Shown: positions 31,801 to 39,849 of the stretch, one piece after another
Position numbering within the stretch: position 1 is the first letter of the stretch
Layout of the letters: every line of letters starts with the position of its first letter
Source of the DNA: Prorocentrum cordatum
Taxonomy: Eukaryota > Sar > Dinophyceae > Prorocentrales > Prorocentraceae
Reading direction: 5' to 3'
DNA length: 64,000 nucleotides
NCBI GenBank assembly: GCA_963575745.1
Contig: CAUYUJ010016493.1
Location: 773,570 to 837,569 of the forward strand
Notes under the pieces: generated by a model
The model's database searches: none
Seen by the model: only the letters and a program-made list of their open reading frames with translations
What the model was told of the DNA's origin: nothing
Position numbers and translations under genes: made by a program

Positions 31801-32962
31801 GCAGTATAAGAGCATACGTGATGAGTATGCCAACTGGCGGGAGGAGCGTGGCGATCATGCCCAGCACGTGTCGTACTTCCAGTACATCGACCTGGCACGC
31901 ATGGCCGAAAGCAGGTCGCATGCCAGCGTCACGCGGGGTAACCCGCCAGGGAGTACGACTGAGCTGCGGGGAAGCCCGCCTAACAGCACAGCCGACACTT
32001 CAGAAACGGTGCACATCAAGCAGCCGAGTAAGACGTTTTTGGATGATGGTGGAAATTCCATCCTCATCGATGTCGGCTCGAAGATCAACATCATGGGCGA
32101 AAACACGAGCCGCAAGTTCGTCCAGGCTGCTGAGGCACATGGCCGCACTTGTACGTTCGAGCCCCGCTCTCGTTTGAATATCAACGGAGTGGGAGAAGGG
32201 TCGGCCCCAGCGGATACCGTAGGCACATTCAGCATTGCCTGCGAGTACCAGGGGTCGACCCAGCTCGATTCATATAAGACGAACATTGTGTCAGGCTGTG
32301 GTAAAGATCTGCCAGCCATCCTAGGCCTCGATAGTACGCAGGACAAACGCACGATCATCGTGCTTGAACGAGGCCAGGAGAAGCTGATATTCCCTGGAAA
32401 GGGGCAGGTCAAAATGGAGCTCCCCGAGGGCTCCAAGATCATGCCGACGACGAAGTTGCCGTCAGGGCATCTGTCGATCAGGTGTGATCGTTTTGGAGCT
32501 GCGGGGCAACCCGCCTCGAGCTCAAGCAGCACGTCATTCCAGACGGTGCTGACGGGCGAGCCGACCCCGGCGCAGGAGCGCGAGCAATTGCAGGGAAACC
32601 TGCCTCAGGGGTTGATGGAGACGCTCGCCAAGGCCACTATGCGAGGCGACAACATCGACGATCTTGAATCGTTCGATTGCTTCGTTGCCAGGACACTGGC
32701 CCAGCATGGTGGAAGTGTACCCATGGACGCTGCACGGTCCCGCCGGAAGATAGTAATGGGGTACACTAACCGTGAGCTGCAGACGGTCAGCGACGCCAGG
32801 TCCAAAGGCGTGCTGAAACAGCCGATGGATGATCCATCCATGCTGACAGCATTTGCGGAGCAATCCGCCTCTGAGGCCACGGCGCGCTGCAGTGCTGAGC
32901 TCCAGCATCTGAGGGAAGCCCAGATGCTGGCAGACATTGCAGGCGCATCTTCTTTATCTTGA
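28775..32962 (+). CDS. ORF2: Tpt1/KptA phosphotransferase + RING-H2 + aspartic protease
   Basis: 1395 residues, frame +1 to ORF1, overlapping it by 50 bases. Residues 1-235 continue the Tpt1/KptA fold: DDHDGWFNL, IRASQGHSW (Arg103), MHGTRW (140-145), GRSHIHF (Arg171) and NGVLLSDG. With the Arg-His of ORF1, all four catalytic residues of this NAD+-dependent RNA 2'-phosphotransferase family are present. Residues 761-812 form a RING-H2 finger (CAVC...CNHLFHEGC...CAIC), a ubiquitin-ligase module. Residues about 1095-1250 are a retroviral-type aspartic protease: ILIDVGSKINIMG with DVG at 1099-1101 where DTG/DSG is usual, then ILGLDSTQDKRTIIVLERG. Linkers carry many QGNLP/RGNPP hairpin peptides. 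Ends with TGA at 32960. Confidence 0.85.
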   Translation: MRQTNHNPVWDLASFDDHDGWFNLRELVNDYPWNTGKSRHDGYNPRYDEAKVINANLYARTVDQLAAIMMEVVHVREPDGEENQRLQFKVLMRDSGEPEIFIRASQGHSWTLKAPWSLYNYIVLCDQPAGRPAPYPEVAMHGTRWHAFEGIMWHGLSCRPEHNMKKQGTGRSHIHFVPTVRRRAVNSGWDPDSDIIIFVDWHKAMQDGMKFCWSDNGVLLSDGNNGIIEPYYTSHVEDLATGKHWRNPEYLGNRRARVTISVMSAPDRWADVGSASVKYQWSRDQEGVDPPMVYLHREVGDHYSPTKLGNQPEVHQIFMITESEAGSAAPSRAPSQGPSAVSWQAISTSDLDQIAAALNPEQVEQLADRLYQQDPWAAGQGAMSAMATRNRQAMQGNLPINGLGAEMPEPRGDPQTFGRIFGEPARFEQMHGSPSQSMHTPRGMTPMATPPVQSPFGTPGRPATNGTLMERIAAARAEHGTALLNMMPPGTPTSQQGNLPGTPSHHRPFAGQTTVAGVPDDYRARAAAAVQQVQSHNLPHPSGQRWRPAWSWEPEGPNPRDPARQRAFIPAFNAHPSMAQGQRPPPAHMNPPLYPDGSRVPNKFVRELADQLHSLTNVRCSDQSMYPHMAFMPSPTTPDVAVQPTANSISSGSRGVPDYIRQTYHTQQACFRRRQAVQSARDHSRAAALEVVRNRGSPLRGNSPAATPTTSVPNAGVPEVLDPTGTFPAAFMPSETVSERQRRVYPRAADVEVFTGMEDTCAVCLEEFQPRESVYRLRCNHLFHEGCWNSNVVGHVTNQREGDPQQPPCAICRAPGIIASSFPWTGSFIQTPEQAARELRELRSMVEEMTARMLDRETAQPQQQGNLPEEVRPPMETGYFDQLIPMTAPQQGNLPNTPQMSPQSGGGAEMALGPDQLRELRVRHFQNQMDNAHTTFMLDADNPETESASFDLSDSSVATAATAARAVDITATNEEFEEWLQYRDHITNEGLQDIALHSYLTLTRRTTCEQYKSIRDEYANWREERGDHAQHVSYFQYIDLARMAESRSHASVTRGNPPGSTTELRGSPPNSTADTSETVHIKQPSKTFLDDGGNSILIDVGSKINIMGENTSRKFVQAAEAHGRTCTFEPRSRLNINGVGEGSAPADTVGTFSIACEYQGSTQLDSYKTNIVSGCGKDLPAILGLDSTQDKRTIIVLERGQEKLIFPGKGQVKMELPEGSKIMPTTKLPSGHLSIRCDRFGAAGQPASSSSSTSFQTVLTGEPTPAQEREQLQGNLPQGLMETLAKATMRGDNIDDLESFDCFVARTLAQHGGSVPMDAARSRRKIVMGYTNRELQTVSDARSKGVLKQPMDDPSMLTAFAEQSASEATARCSAELQHLREAQMLADIAGASSLS

Positions 32963-33619
32963 AGATGGCAGGGCGACGTCGCCCCCTCGTCGTCTTGCCT
33001 GTTGGCCGAAAAGCCGGGGGGTAACAAGGACAGCGGGGTAACCTGCCTTAGTAAGAGGGCTTTTGTCATTGAAGATACGAGAGAGGCTTGCGCCGACCTC
33101 CGCGCCCGAGGTTATATCTGTGATCGTATTTCCCACAATGAGCTTATGACAAGCGTGGGCACAGATTACCTGGGTGCGGTGATCAGTGGAGATTACACTC
33201 TCATATGGATTAGTACCCCGGGTGACTGGTATGTACGAACTCCAGGAAAGAGAGTGGCCCCACATTGGTCACGTATCCAGAACCTGTTGATAAAAGCCAA
33301 GAAACTCCGTATGAAAATCATTATATTTGGTCCCCCAGGATATGTTTGGAAGTTATCTCCAGTACGTGATACCCTGGAAGATCTTAAGTTGTCAGTAATA
33401 CGGATGCGTCTGTGTCATTTCGGTATTCGGTTCAATATGCAAGACAGTACACCGAGTGGTACTTATATGCAGGTAGCGTCATCAATACCGATTAGCTCGA
33501 AGCTGTGGGCATGTACATGCAAACAGGCAATACCACAACATGTGTTGGATTGGTACGGCATACAGTACGGCATGCTGAATGGCGAGCTCAGACACGTACT
33601 ACACTCATCCGTCATCTGA
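32963..33619 (+). CDS. ORF2b: methyltransferase-like segment, in frame after a TGA
   Basis: The frame of ORF2 stays open for 219 codons after its TGA. The first in-frame ATG (33146) is already inside the conserved part, so this segment is most simply reached by read-through or is a broken continuation of ORF2. It contains DYTLIWISTPGDWYVRTPG and KIIIFGPPGYVW, then PSGTYMQV and WACTC. From memory this resembles the cytosine-methyltransferase-like (PPC...S) segment that some dinoflagellate Copia polyproteins carry, in degenerate form. A second frame change in the overlap 33496-33619 is needed to pass into ORF3. Confidence 0.5.
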   Translation, partial: RWQGDVAPSSSCLLAEKPGGNKDSGVTCLSKRAFVIEDTREACADLRARGYICDRISHNELMTSVGTDYLGAVISGDYTLIWISTPGDWYVRTPGKRVAPHWSRIQNLLIKAKKLRMKIIIFGPPGYVWKLSPVRDTLEDLKLSVIRMRLCHFGIRFNMQDSTPSGTYMQVASSIPISSKLWACTCKQAIPQHVLDWYGIQYGMLNGELRHVLHSSVI

Positions 33620-36600
33620 ACGACAACATCTTGGGGAGCACCACCACGCACGGAAACGTGCCTGTATATTTAAACACTTATACACGCACGGACCACAACA
33701 TCCATCACTACGTGACGACCAACAAGGGAGGACCGAAATGGTCTGATGTTATCCGACGTGTAACGATTAACCTGGATACCAATGCGGTTATTCAGGATAT
33801 CTCAGTTACCGATCAACCAACAGGGTATGATTGGCATGCACCACTACCTGCAGGGGTTGCCAACATCAGCACTCGGTTGCATTGGCAACCCGAGGAACCG
33901 GTCTTGCTCGGAAACGAGCCTACTCAATTACCACAGAAACTTCGACGCGTCATCATAGATGACTGTTCTCTCCCCCTCCCGACTCTGGCGATTGACGCAT
34001 GTACCCACTCAACCACGACAATGGGCACACAGACCGGCGAACAAGATGAGCAAGTTTTACCCACAGAATCACGTATCAAGCAGAAGGAAAGGCTCAAAGC
34101 CGAAAAGGAAGCAGGCATCAAGCCTCGCCGCATTAAAAAGCACGTTGAGGACGGAAACGATGATTGCGGCGACGACTTGTCAGGACTCGGACAGGATCTT
34201 ATGGCAACCTGGAGTACTGACGTCCCTATTGAGCTGATAAGCTCCGATGAGGACGATGACCTGTTCCTTACCCCCCCCCCCACATCTATGCCCGACACGC
34301 ACGCTAACATATACAGCATAGTTGCTACACTATGCGATGGTCATAACAACTGCGTGGATATGTTGGAGCCTTGTGGCGGTGAAGGTGGTATCTCAGAGCT
34401 TGCCTTCTCAAGGGGACTCTCCTCAGGAGGCAACCTAGACAAGACTACATATGTCGACCTGGGAGACTCCTCGGTGCAGCGGGTTATAGATCATTACTTC
34501 GCTATATGCTACGTGCGAGTTGCCATACTACAACCCAGTTGCCGCACCACAGGACCACCATCCTACTACAACTACAAAGTCAATTACAACACTTGGGAAC
34601 AGCACCACAAAGAAGATTTACCACACATAACTTATTGTGGTAAAACTGATGTAACCCAAGATGACGCTCTGAGGTGGTTTATACGCGAACAACCTACAGG
34701 AACATGGGTGGATGATATTCCCCCATGGAAGAAACTTGCCAACCGACCACACATTACAACCGTACGCATTGATCAATGTGCTACGGGACTCAAAGATACG
34801 GCTGGTGACTATATTAAGACGCCGACAAATATCACCAGCAACGACGAGACAATTCTTAAACCCTTTGAGCGACTCAAATGCAACGGTCAGCATGTGCACG
34901 CACAACCGTGCAATAAAGAGCTTTCACTGGCACAAAAATACACTCGACGACTGCAGTCTGCCTTCGTGGAAGCCGTCTATCTGGCGAAAGCCATTGATAC
35001 TACGCGCGGAAACGCGCCTATAAGTACCGCACATGCTTACCCTGCAGACCTTCCCGATCAAGCTGAACCAGGCGAAGGTATGAGACGCATCGGTGATCGT
35101 ATCATCCCAAAGGTGGCCACTTACCCGGCATGCATCGACAACGTCCGAAAGGACAGTCCTAGCCATAACAGAGACCCTACGCAGTGTAAATATCATGATT
35201 CCATCTCTGTATATTGGCCATGTCCCGCATGCCAGAGGGATCTTACGAGAAGCAAGGGTGTTAAGAACCACCTCGATACCGAACCTGGTAAATGTCGTGT
35301 TGCTGAACCATTTAAACTTCCAGACGACCACGACCCCGAAGGCAAAACCGTGCCAGCTTGGTGGAAACCTTTACCTAAACCTGGTGAGGGCCAAGCTTCA
35401 GCTTCAGGTGGCCGCCAAGGCGCACACGCCAGGCCACCACGACCACGATCCTTCGGCAACGTCGATCCGACATCTGGCGCCAGCAGTTACGACATGCTAC
35501 GAGACGCCCCCGAGCGTGGAAACACGCCTTCCGCGTCCTCCAGCGAAGCGCCACAGGTAGCGGCCCGTCGCGGCCGCCTACAAGGCGTACCACCACCTCC
35601 AGATGCAGTCAATGCAGGGGACCAACTACGGAGAGCTACAAGGAACCCTCTTGCCTCTACCGGTTCTGGGGCTCCACGACTACCCGACTGGACGAGATTC
35701 GACATCCAACACAGTCTACAAAGTCTCCGTAGTCACGAACCTCATGTCGTGAAAAAGGAACTCCGAAAATTGCATCTGCGATGGCATCATGCGAAGGAAC
35801 CTAAGATGAGGCTAATCCTCGACAAAGTGGGGCTGGATAACGTTCGACTGAACATGATCAAGGAAGTTTGCGATACCTGTCGGGAATGCAGAGCATGGGA
35901 ACGTCCAGGAAACTCAACACTACCCTCGGTGAGCCTTCCCGGTAACTGGCTCGACGAAGGCGAAATGGACCTCATGTTCTACAAGAAACGGACCATATTT
36001 CACATTATGGATCGTTGTATTCGCCTGGCAGCAGGCCTAGAAATTTCCGACAGAGAACGTGACACTATCCTTGGCGCCTACCACTACTGCTGGATTGCCT
36101 ATCGCGGACCCTTCAAAGTCTTATACTCTGACGGAGAAGGCGCCCTGAACAATGATGCCGCTAAAGCCATGATGGCCAATAAGGGCACGGAACTTCGTAT
36201 CCGAGCACCTGGCCAACACGCGACTTCAATTGAGTCACGAAACGGCATTCTCAGAGGCGTCCTCCACATGATTGAGGAAGAACTGAATAGACACAACATC
36301 CCTGTTGTATTCACTAGAGTACTGGCGGAAGGCATCTTCGTTACTAATGCTTTTACGTTTTATAACGGAGTATCGCCATATCAAGCACACACAGGACGTC
36401 AGCCCTCCTTTCTCCCTGATCTCGACACCCTTGTCTTTCCCAAGGGACCCGAAACTTCAGGACACGAACGAGAACGTCGTGTGAGGGAAGTCAGCCTAGA
36501 AGCCATAACTCAGGCCACTGCTGTGGCCAAGACAAATCGGGCTCTTAGGGCTAAAACGATTCCTGATGGTGCTCGCCTTTACTCTGCAGGGGAGTTGGTC

Positions 36601-39216
36601 GATTACCACCGACCCACTGCCACTAAGGACGATCATGGAGGCTGGAATGGCCCATTCCCGGTGATCCGCAATGTGCCTGAAAGAGGACATATTGTTGTCA
36701 AGGCTGGATCTCGTGAGGTAGTTGTGATGTATCCTGATGCTCGCCACACACTATACATTGAATGTCTCCTCACACGGGAACTTGGCATGGATAATATGGC
36801 CATGCAAACCGTCCTTACATATGTGGCACACCTCGGCGCAGGGAAACCTGCCAAAGTTTTCGGCTATATCCCCGATTACAAGGGAAACCTCAATCTTTCA
36901 GACGACAGCAAGTTTCACCCGCGCGTACATCTAGCACTACAGTATCTCGTACGAAACTACTTCCGAGTAGAACATGTAGTAGCAGTTAGATTGGCCAAAA
37001 GTGTGTCAAGCCTACCTGCAGTAAAGTACGCCGCCGGGTCAACGCTGATCCACTATGACAACGATATCAGCCCGGCTTTCCACTACTACGAGTGTGTGGG
37101 CACCGGCCTAAACATTTCTCAGATCACTAGTAGCACTCATTCCAGATTCATTCAATGCTTGACGTCACGTGTCCCTTCCTTAGGATTTCACGACGACCTA
37201 GCTAAATATCAGCACTCAAGCAACACGTCTGGAGAACACGATTCGCCTGGAAACAGGCTTCCTCCAGACACCCCAGGTGCTTCATCGCCGAGTGAAGGCC
37301 GTCTGTCGACAATCTACGAGGAAAATGAGGAACATAATATCGAAGCTATGATGCTGGAAGAGTGGTACGACGAGCTACGTATGGACCTTCATCCTACGAC
37401 GACTACCGACGATTATCTCTACTGCGTCCCAACAACCATGCTGCCCGACCAATGTGTTTTGGTTTCAGCATCTGTGGACGAAGAAGATATCATATCATCG
37501 GACACGCTCGGAGACGAGCCTGAACCACGAGAGTCCTGTCTAGTCTCTCTCTGCTCAACCACACCTGACGAGAGCTACTCTCTTGACAGTGATGAATATG
37601 GTCCTTACGTTGAGTTATGTTTTACATCAGAAATGTCAAAAGTAGTGCTGGACCAGACTCAACTTGCACAGCTCGACACCGATATGGTCGCAACGATGAG
37701 AGTATATGTATCCTCTGCTGCTAAACGTGCTGTGGTCGTTAAAGAAGATGATCTACTGACCAAAGCCGACATAGCAGCACATCCAAAGGAGGTTAGTGAA
37801 GCTTTGTATACTGAGCTCAAAATCTGGATTGACAACCGATGCTTTGAGATGTATGATTTATCCAAAGCTTCCAACATCATGACATCCAGGTATGTATACA
37901 AGTGGAAGTTTGTAAAGGTGGGCACCGAGAACGTTAAAACCATTCGTCTCAGACTTGTCCTTCGCGGATTTATGGACACTGAGGCTTTCGATGTGGAAAC
38001 ATTCTCGGGAACCGCCCGAAGGCAATCCCAACGACTCCTGGCAAGTGAGGCGGCATGCCATCCAGAGTGGATCTTAGCATCCATGGATATCGACAAGGCG
38101 CTCCTCAAGGGTTTGACCTATGAGGAACTTGCCCATGCCACCGGCGAGGAAACTCGCATGGTCTGCTTCACTCTTCCACCGGGAAGTGCCCAGGTACTTC
38201 GTACACTACCCGGCTTCTCATCCTATGACGAAAGCCGACACTGCCTCAGATGCCTCAAACCAGGAACGGGTACAAAGGACGCTCCAAGAGCGTTCTCTCT
38301 CAAACTTCGTACGACCACACGAGCTATAGGCCTTACATCGACCAGTTATGATCCTGAATTTGAATTCAGCCAAGATCTGCTAACGGCAAAACATGTCGAT
38401 GATATTAACATGACAGGCCTAGAGAACAATATAGACGACTATGTACAGCGTGTCGAAAAGGTGTTTGGCAAATGCAAGCTCAACAAACACACATATACGA
38501 ACTGCGCCGTTCGCTACACTAAGAATGATCAAGGGGATGTGATCATGGATCAGGACGAGTATATCAAACAACTACGTCCTATCACACACCCAGAACTTAC
38601 AGGAGCGGCGGCCGATGCCAAAGCCACGAAACTCATTACCGACATGTTCGTCAGCTTGCGAGGAGCCCTCGCCCATGCCCTTCTTACTCAAATCTGGCTC
38701 ATGGTATACGTGGTCTCTCTCCAGAAAATTCAAGAGCCCACCAATCTGCAAGTCAGACGTCTGAATGCTGTGACGCGAAAGCTGACCAGCAGCCCGAAAC
38801 GCATCACCTTCCCTCGGATGAAGCCGACGAGTGAAGTTGACATCCATAGCGATTCGGGGCATCGGAAGCTTACCGGGGAGGAGGATGATGAGACCAAGGG
38901 CTACGGCATACGCGGGGCTAATGTACTCCGGCGAGGAAACTCGCCTCAAGGCAAGTCCGTCGTTCACCTCTGTGACGGACTATGCAAATCACACCGACTG
39001 CAGGTGAGGTCCAGCTATGCTGCGGAGGCACTCGCAGCTGCGCATAACCTCGATGAGCGTTACCCCACGCCCATCACTCTCCACGAGCTTAAGGCAGGAG
39101 CTCTGGCTCCACGACAACTACGAGATATGCGTGAAGTTGGAGGCCTAGCTATCAAAGTCTCTCTTACCATAGACGCCGAGTCCGTTTATAAATCATTATC
39201 AAGCAGGGATATTTAG
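33511..39216 (+). CDS. pol: ORF3 pol: methyltransferase-like region, integrase, reverse transcriptase, RNase H (5' part)
   Basis: 1901 residues from ATG 33511 (frame open from 33496). Residues about 283-440: MLEPCGGEGGISELAF, LQPSCRTTGP (Cys344) and DQCATGL, a degenerate SAM-methyltransferase-like region. Cys571/Cys574/His587/Cys595: a zinc finger. Integrase about 740-1060: His/Cys region ending CDTCREC, then catalytic Asp820, Asp874, Glu908 (spacing D-x33-E). Copia reverse transcriptase about 1370-1720: SMDIDKALLKGLTYEEL, GTGTKDAPRAFSLKL and KHVDDINMTG (HVDD in place of YVDD, a variant I associate with dinoflagellate Copia). RNase H begins near VDIHSDSGHRKLTG. A TAG at 39214 interrupts it. 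Confidence 0.9.
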   Translation: MYMQTGNTTTCVGLVRHTVRHAEWRAQTRTTLIRHLNDNILGSTTTHGNVPVYLNTYTRTDHNIHHYVTTNKGGPKWSDVIRRVTINLDTNAVIQDISVTDQPTGYDWHAPLPAGVANISTRLHWQPEEPVLLGNEPTQLPQKLRRVIIDDCSLPLPTLAIDACTHSTTTMGTQTGEQDEQVLPTESRIKQKERLKAEKEAGIKPRRIKKHVEDGNDDCGDDLSGLGQDLMATWSTDVPIELISSDEDDDLFLTPPPTSMPDTHANIYSIVATLCDGHNNCVDMLEPCGGEGGISELAFSRGLSSGGNLDKTTYVDLGDSSVQRVIDHYFAICYVRVAILQPSCRTTGPPSYYNYKVNYNTWEQHHKEDLPHITYCGKTDVTQDDALRWFIREQPTGTWVDDIPPWKKLANRPHITTVRIDQCATGLKDTAGDYIKTPTNITSNDETILKPFERLKCNGQHVHAQPCNKELSLAQKYTRRLQSAFVEAVYLAKAIDTTRGNAPISTAHAYPADLPDQAEPGEGMRRIGDRIIPKVATYPACIDNVRKDSPSHNRDPTQCKYHDSISVYWPCPACQRDLTRSKGVKNHLDTEPGKCRVAEPFKLPDDHDPEGKTVPAWWKPLPKPGEGQASASGGRQGAHARPPRPRSFGNVDPTSGASSYDMLRDAPERGNTPSASSSEAPQVAARRGRLQGVPPPPDAVNAGDQLRRATRNPLASTGSGAPRLPDWTRFDIQHSLQSLRSHEPHVVKKELRKLHLRWHHAKEPKMRLILDKVGLDNVRLNMIKEVCDTCRECRAWERPGNSTLPSVSLPGNWLDEGEMDLMFYKKRTIFHIMDRCIRLAAGLEISDRERDTILGAYHYCWIAYRGPFKVLYSDGEGALNNDAAKAMMANKGTELRIRAPGQHATSIESRNGILRGVLHMIEEELNRHNIPVVFTRVLAEGIFVTNAFTFYNGVSPYQAHTGRQPSFLPDLDTLVFPKGPETSGHERERRVREVSLEAITQATAVAKTNRALRAKTIPDGARLYSAGELVDYHRPTATKDDHGGWNGPFPVIRNVPERGHIVVKAGSREVVVMYPDARHTLYIECLLTRELGMDNMAMQTVLTYVAHLGAGKPAKVFGYIPDYKGNLNLSDDSKFHPRVHLALQYLVRNYFRVEHVVAVRLAKSVSSLPAVKYAAGSTLIHYDNDISPAFHYYECVGTGLNISQITSSTHSRFIQCLTSRVPSLGFHDDLAKYQHSSNTSGEHDSPGNRLPPDTPGASSPSEGRLSTIYEENEEHNIEAMMLEEWYDELRMDLHPTTTTDDYLYCVPTTMLPDQCVLVSASVDEEDIISSDTLGDEPEPRESCLVSLCSTTPDESYSLDSDEYGPYVELCFTSEMSKVVLDQTQLAQLDTDMVATMRVYVSSAAKRAVVVKEDDLLTKADIAAHPKEVSEALYTELKIWIDNRCFEMYDLSKASNIMTSRYVYKWKFVKVGTENVKTIRLRLVLRGFMDTEAFDVETFSGTARRQSQRLLASEAACHPEWILASMDIDKALLKGLTYEELAHATGEETRMVCFTLPPGSAQVLRTLPGFSSYDESRHCLRCLKPGTGTKDAPRAFSLKLRTTTRAIGLTSTSYDPEFEFSQDLLTAKHVDDINMTGLENNIDDYVQRVEKVFGKCKLNKHTYTNCAVRYTKNDQGDVIMDQDEYIKQLRPITHPELTGAAADAKATKLITDMFVSLRGALAHALLTQIWLMVYVVSLQKIQEPTNLQVRRLNAVTRKLTSSPKRITFPRMKPTSEVDIHSDSGHRKLTGEEDDETKGYGIRGANVLRRGNSPQGKSVVHLCDGLCKSHRLQVRSSYAAEALAAAHNLDERYPTPITLHELKAGALAPRQLRDMREVGGLAIKVSLTIDAESVYKSLSSRDI

Positions 39217-39468
39217 ATACCGACAGAGCGGACTCTGCTTGGACATACCAGTTGGATACGTGAGCTCATGGATATAGGTAAAGTACATAACGTGCAGTGG
39301 TGTGATACTAGGGATATGACCGCAGACGGGCATACAAAGGGAAGCATCGATCGGGAGCTGCTTCTGGAAGTGATGTCAGGCACTCAGTCATTCAAGTATG
39401 ACGTGAAGCAGTTTGTTCCCTTCCGGGGTCCCGAGGACAGAAACAAACCCAAGTCTAATCAATTTTAG
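39217..39468 (+). CDS. RNase H C-terminal part after in-frame TAG
   Basis: Same frame as ORF3, directly after TAG 39214-39216. It reads IPTERTLLGHTSWIRELMDI and then VQWCDTRDMTADGHTKGSID, the standard end of Copia RNase H (WCDTRDMxADGxTKG). So the pol frame is interrupted by one stop codon, either a recent nonsense change or a read-through site. Ends at TAG 39466-39468. Confidence 0.75.
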   Translation: MPTERTLLGHTSWIRELMDIGKVHNVQWCDTRDMTADGHTKGSIDRELLLEVMSGTQSFKYDVKQFVPFRGPEDRNKPKSNQF

Positions 39469-39849
39469 TTTGTCCTTGTTGCCCCCCGCGGTCCAATTTG
39501 CCAGCATGGGCGCCTACTACAGAGGTGCCCTTCTAGTTGCTCGGAAACGAGCCTTACATTTCACGCCTGGCAACGAGCCGGCTTTATATGACACAGGCTC
39601 TTTGCCTTAATACATATTTGCTCGGTGAGGCATGGCCCGTTTGGCTTACCTCTAACTGAGCCGATAGCCCTTCATCACTCGAAGGGGCTATTTTGTATTT
39701 GCGTGAAATGCTTTGCGAGGAAACTCGCCTTACAGTCTGGTGTTAGGCCAGACTGTACACACGGTTTTCTTTCTTGCAAACAGTTGTGCGCGCGGCCTTT
39801 GTAGAGCCTAACAGCTGCGCGGCTATGCTCTCCGTCTCCTCCCCTCCCG
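39469..39849 (+). other. 3' non-coding region of the element
   Basis: Holds two GNRA hairpins (39539, 39715), a mismatched one (39565-39578, GCCTG-GCAA-CGAGC) and two larger hairpins: 39665-39692 (ATAGCCC ... GGGGCTAT, then TTTTG) and 39732-39756 (ACAGTCTGG / CCAGACTGT, perfect 9-bp stem). The bases before the 3' LTR (about 39828-39849, CTCCGTCTCCTCCCCTCCC) are pyrimidine-rich, and no ordinary purine tract for plus-strand priming is seen. Confidence 0.6.

Larger units (their letters stand above)
24501..39728 (+). repeat. ~35 dispersed covarying GNRA-loop hairpins (GCNNG-GNRA-CN'N'GC)
   Basis: 14-nt hairpins starting at 24501, 24594, 25457, 25923, 26250, 26397, 26889, 26964, 27180, 27897, 28473, 28554, 29695, 29956, 30004, 30259, 30871, 31363, 31444, 31933, 31966, 32501, 32590, 33033, 33648, 33906, 35004, 35514, 36838, 37245, 37506, 38144, 38931, 39539 and 39715. 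Five-bp stems GC-NN-G / C-N'N'-GC with nine different NN (TC, GC, TG, GG, CT, AG, GA, AC, GT), each matched by its complement. Loops are GAAA mostly, also GCAA, GTAA and GAGA (all GNRA); one is GAAG (31966). 33033 has one G-T wobble. Usually followed by CC or CT. Most lie in the frame that gives x-Gly-Asn-x'-Pro (QGNLP, LGNEP, RGNPP and others). 25457, 32501, 33033, 36838 and 38144 lie in other frames, and 39539 and 39715 follow the last stop codon. Confidence 0.9.

Noticed and set aside
39665-39700. Bacterial-style intrinsic terminator (hairpin then TTTTG)
   Set aside because: The context is a eukaryotic retrotransposon 3' end; kept only as an RNA hairpin.
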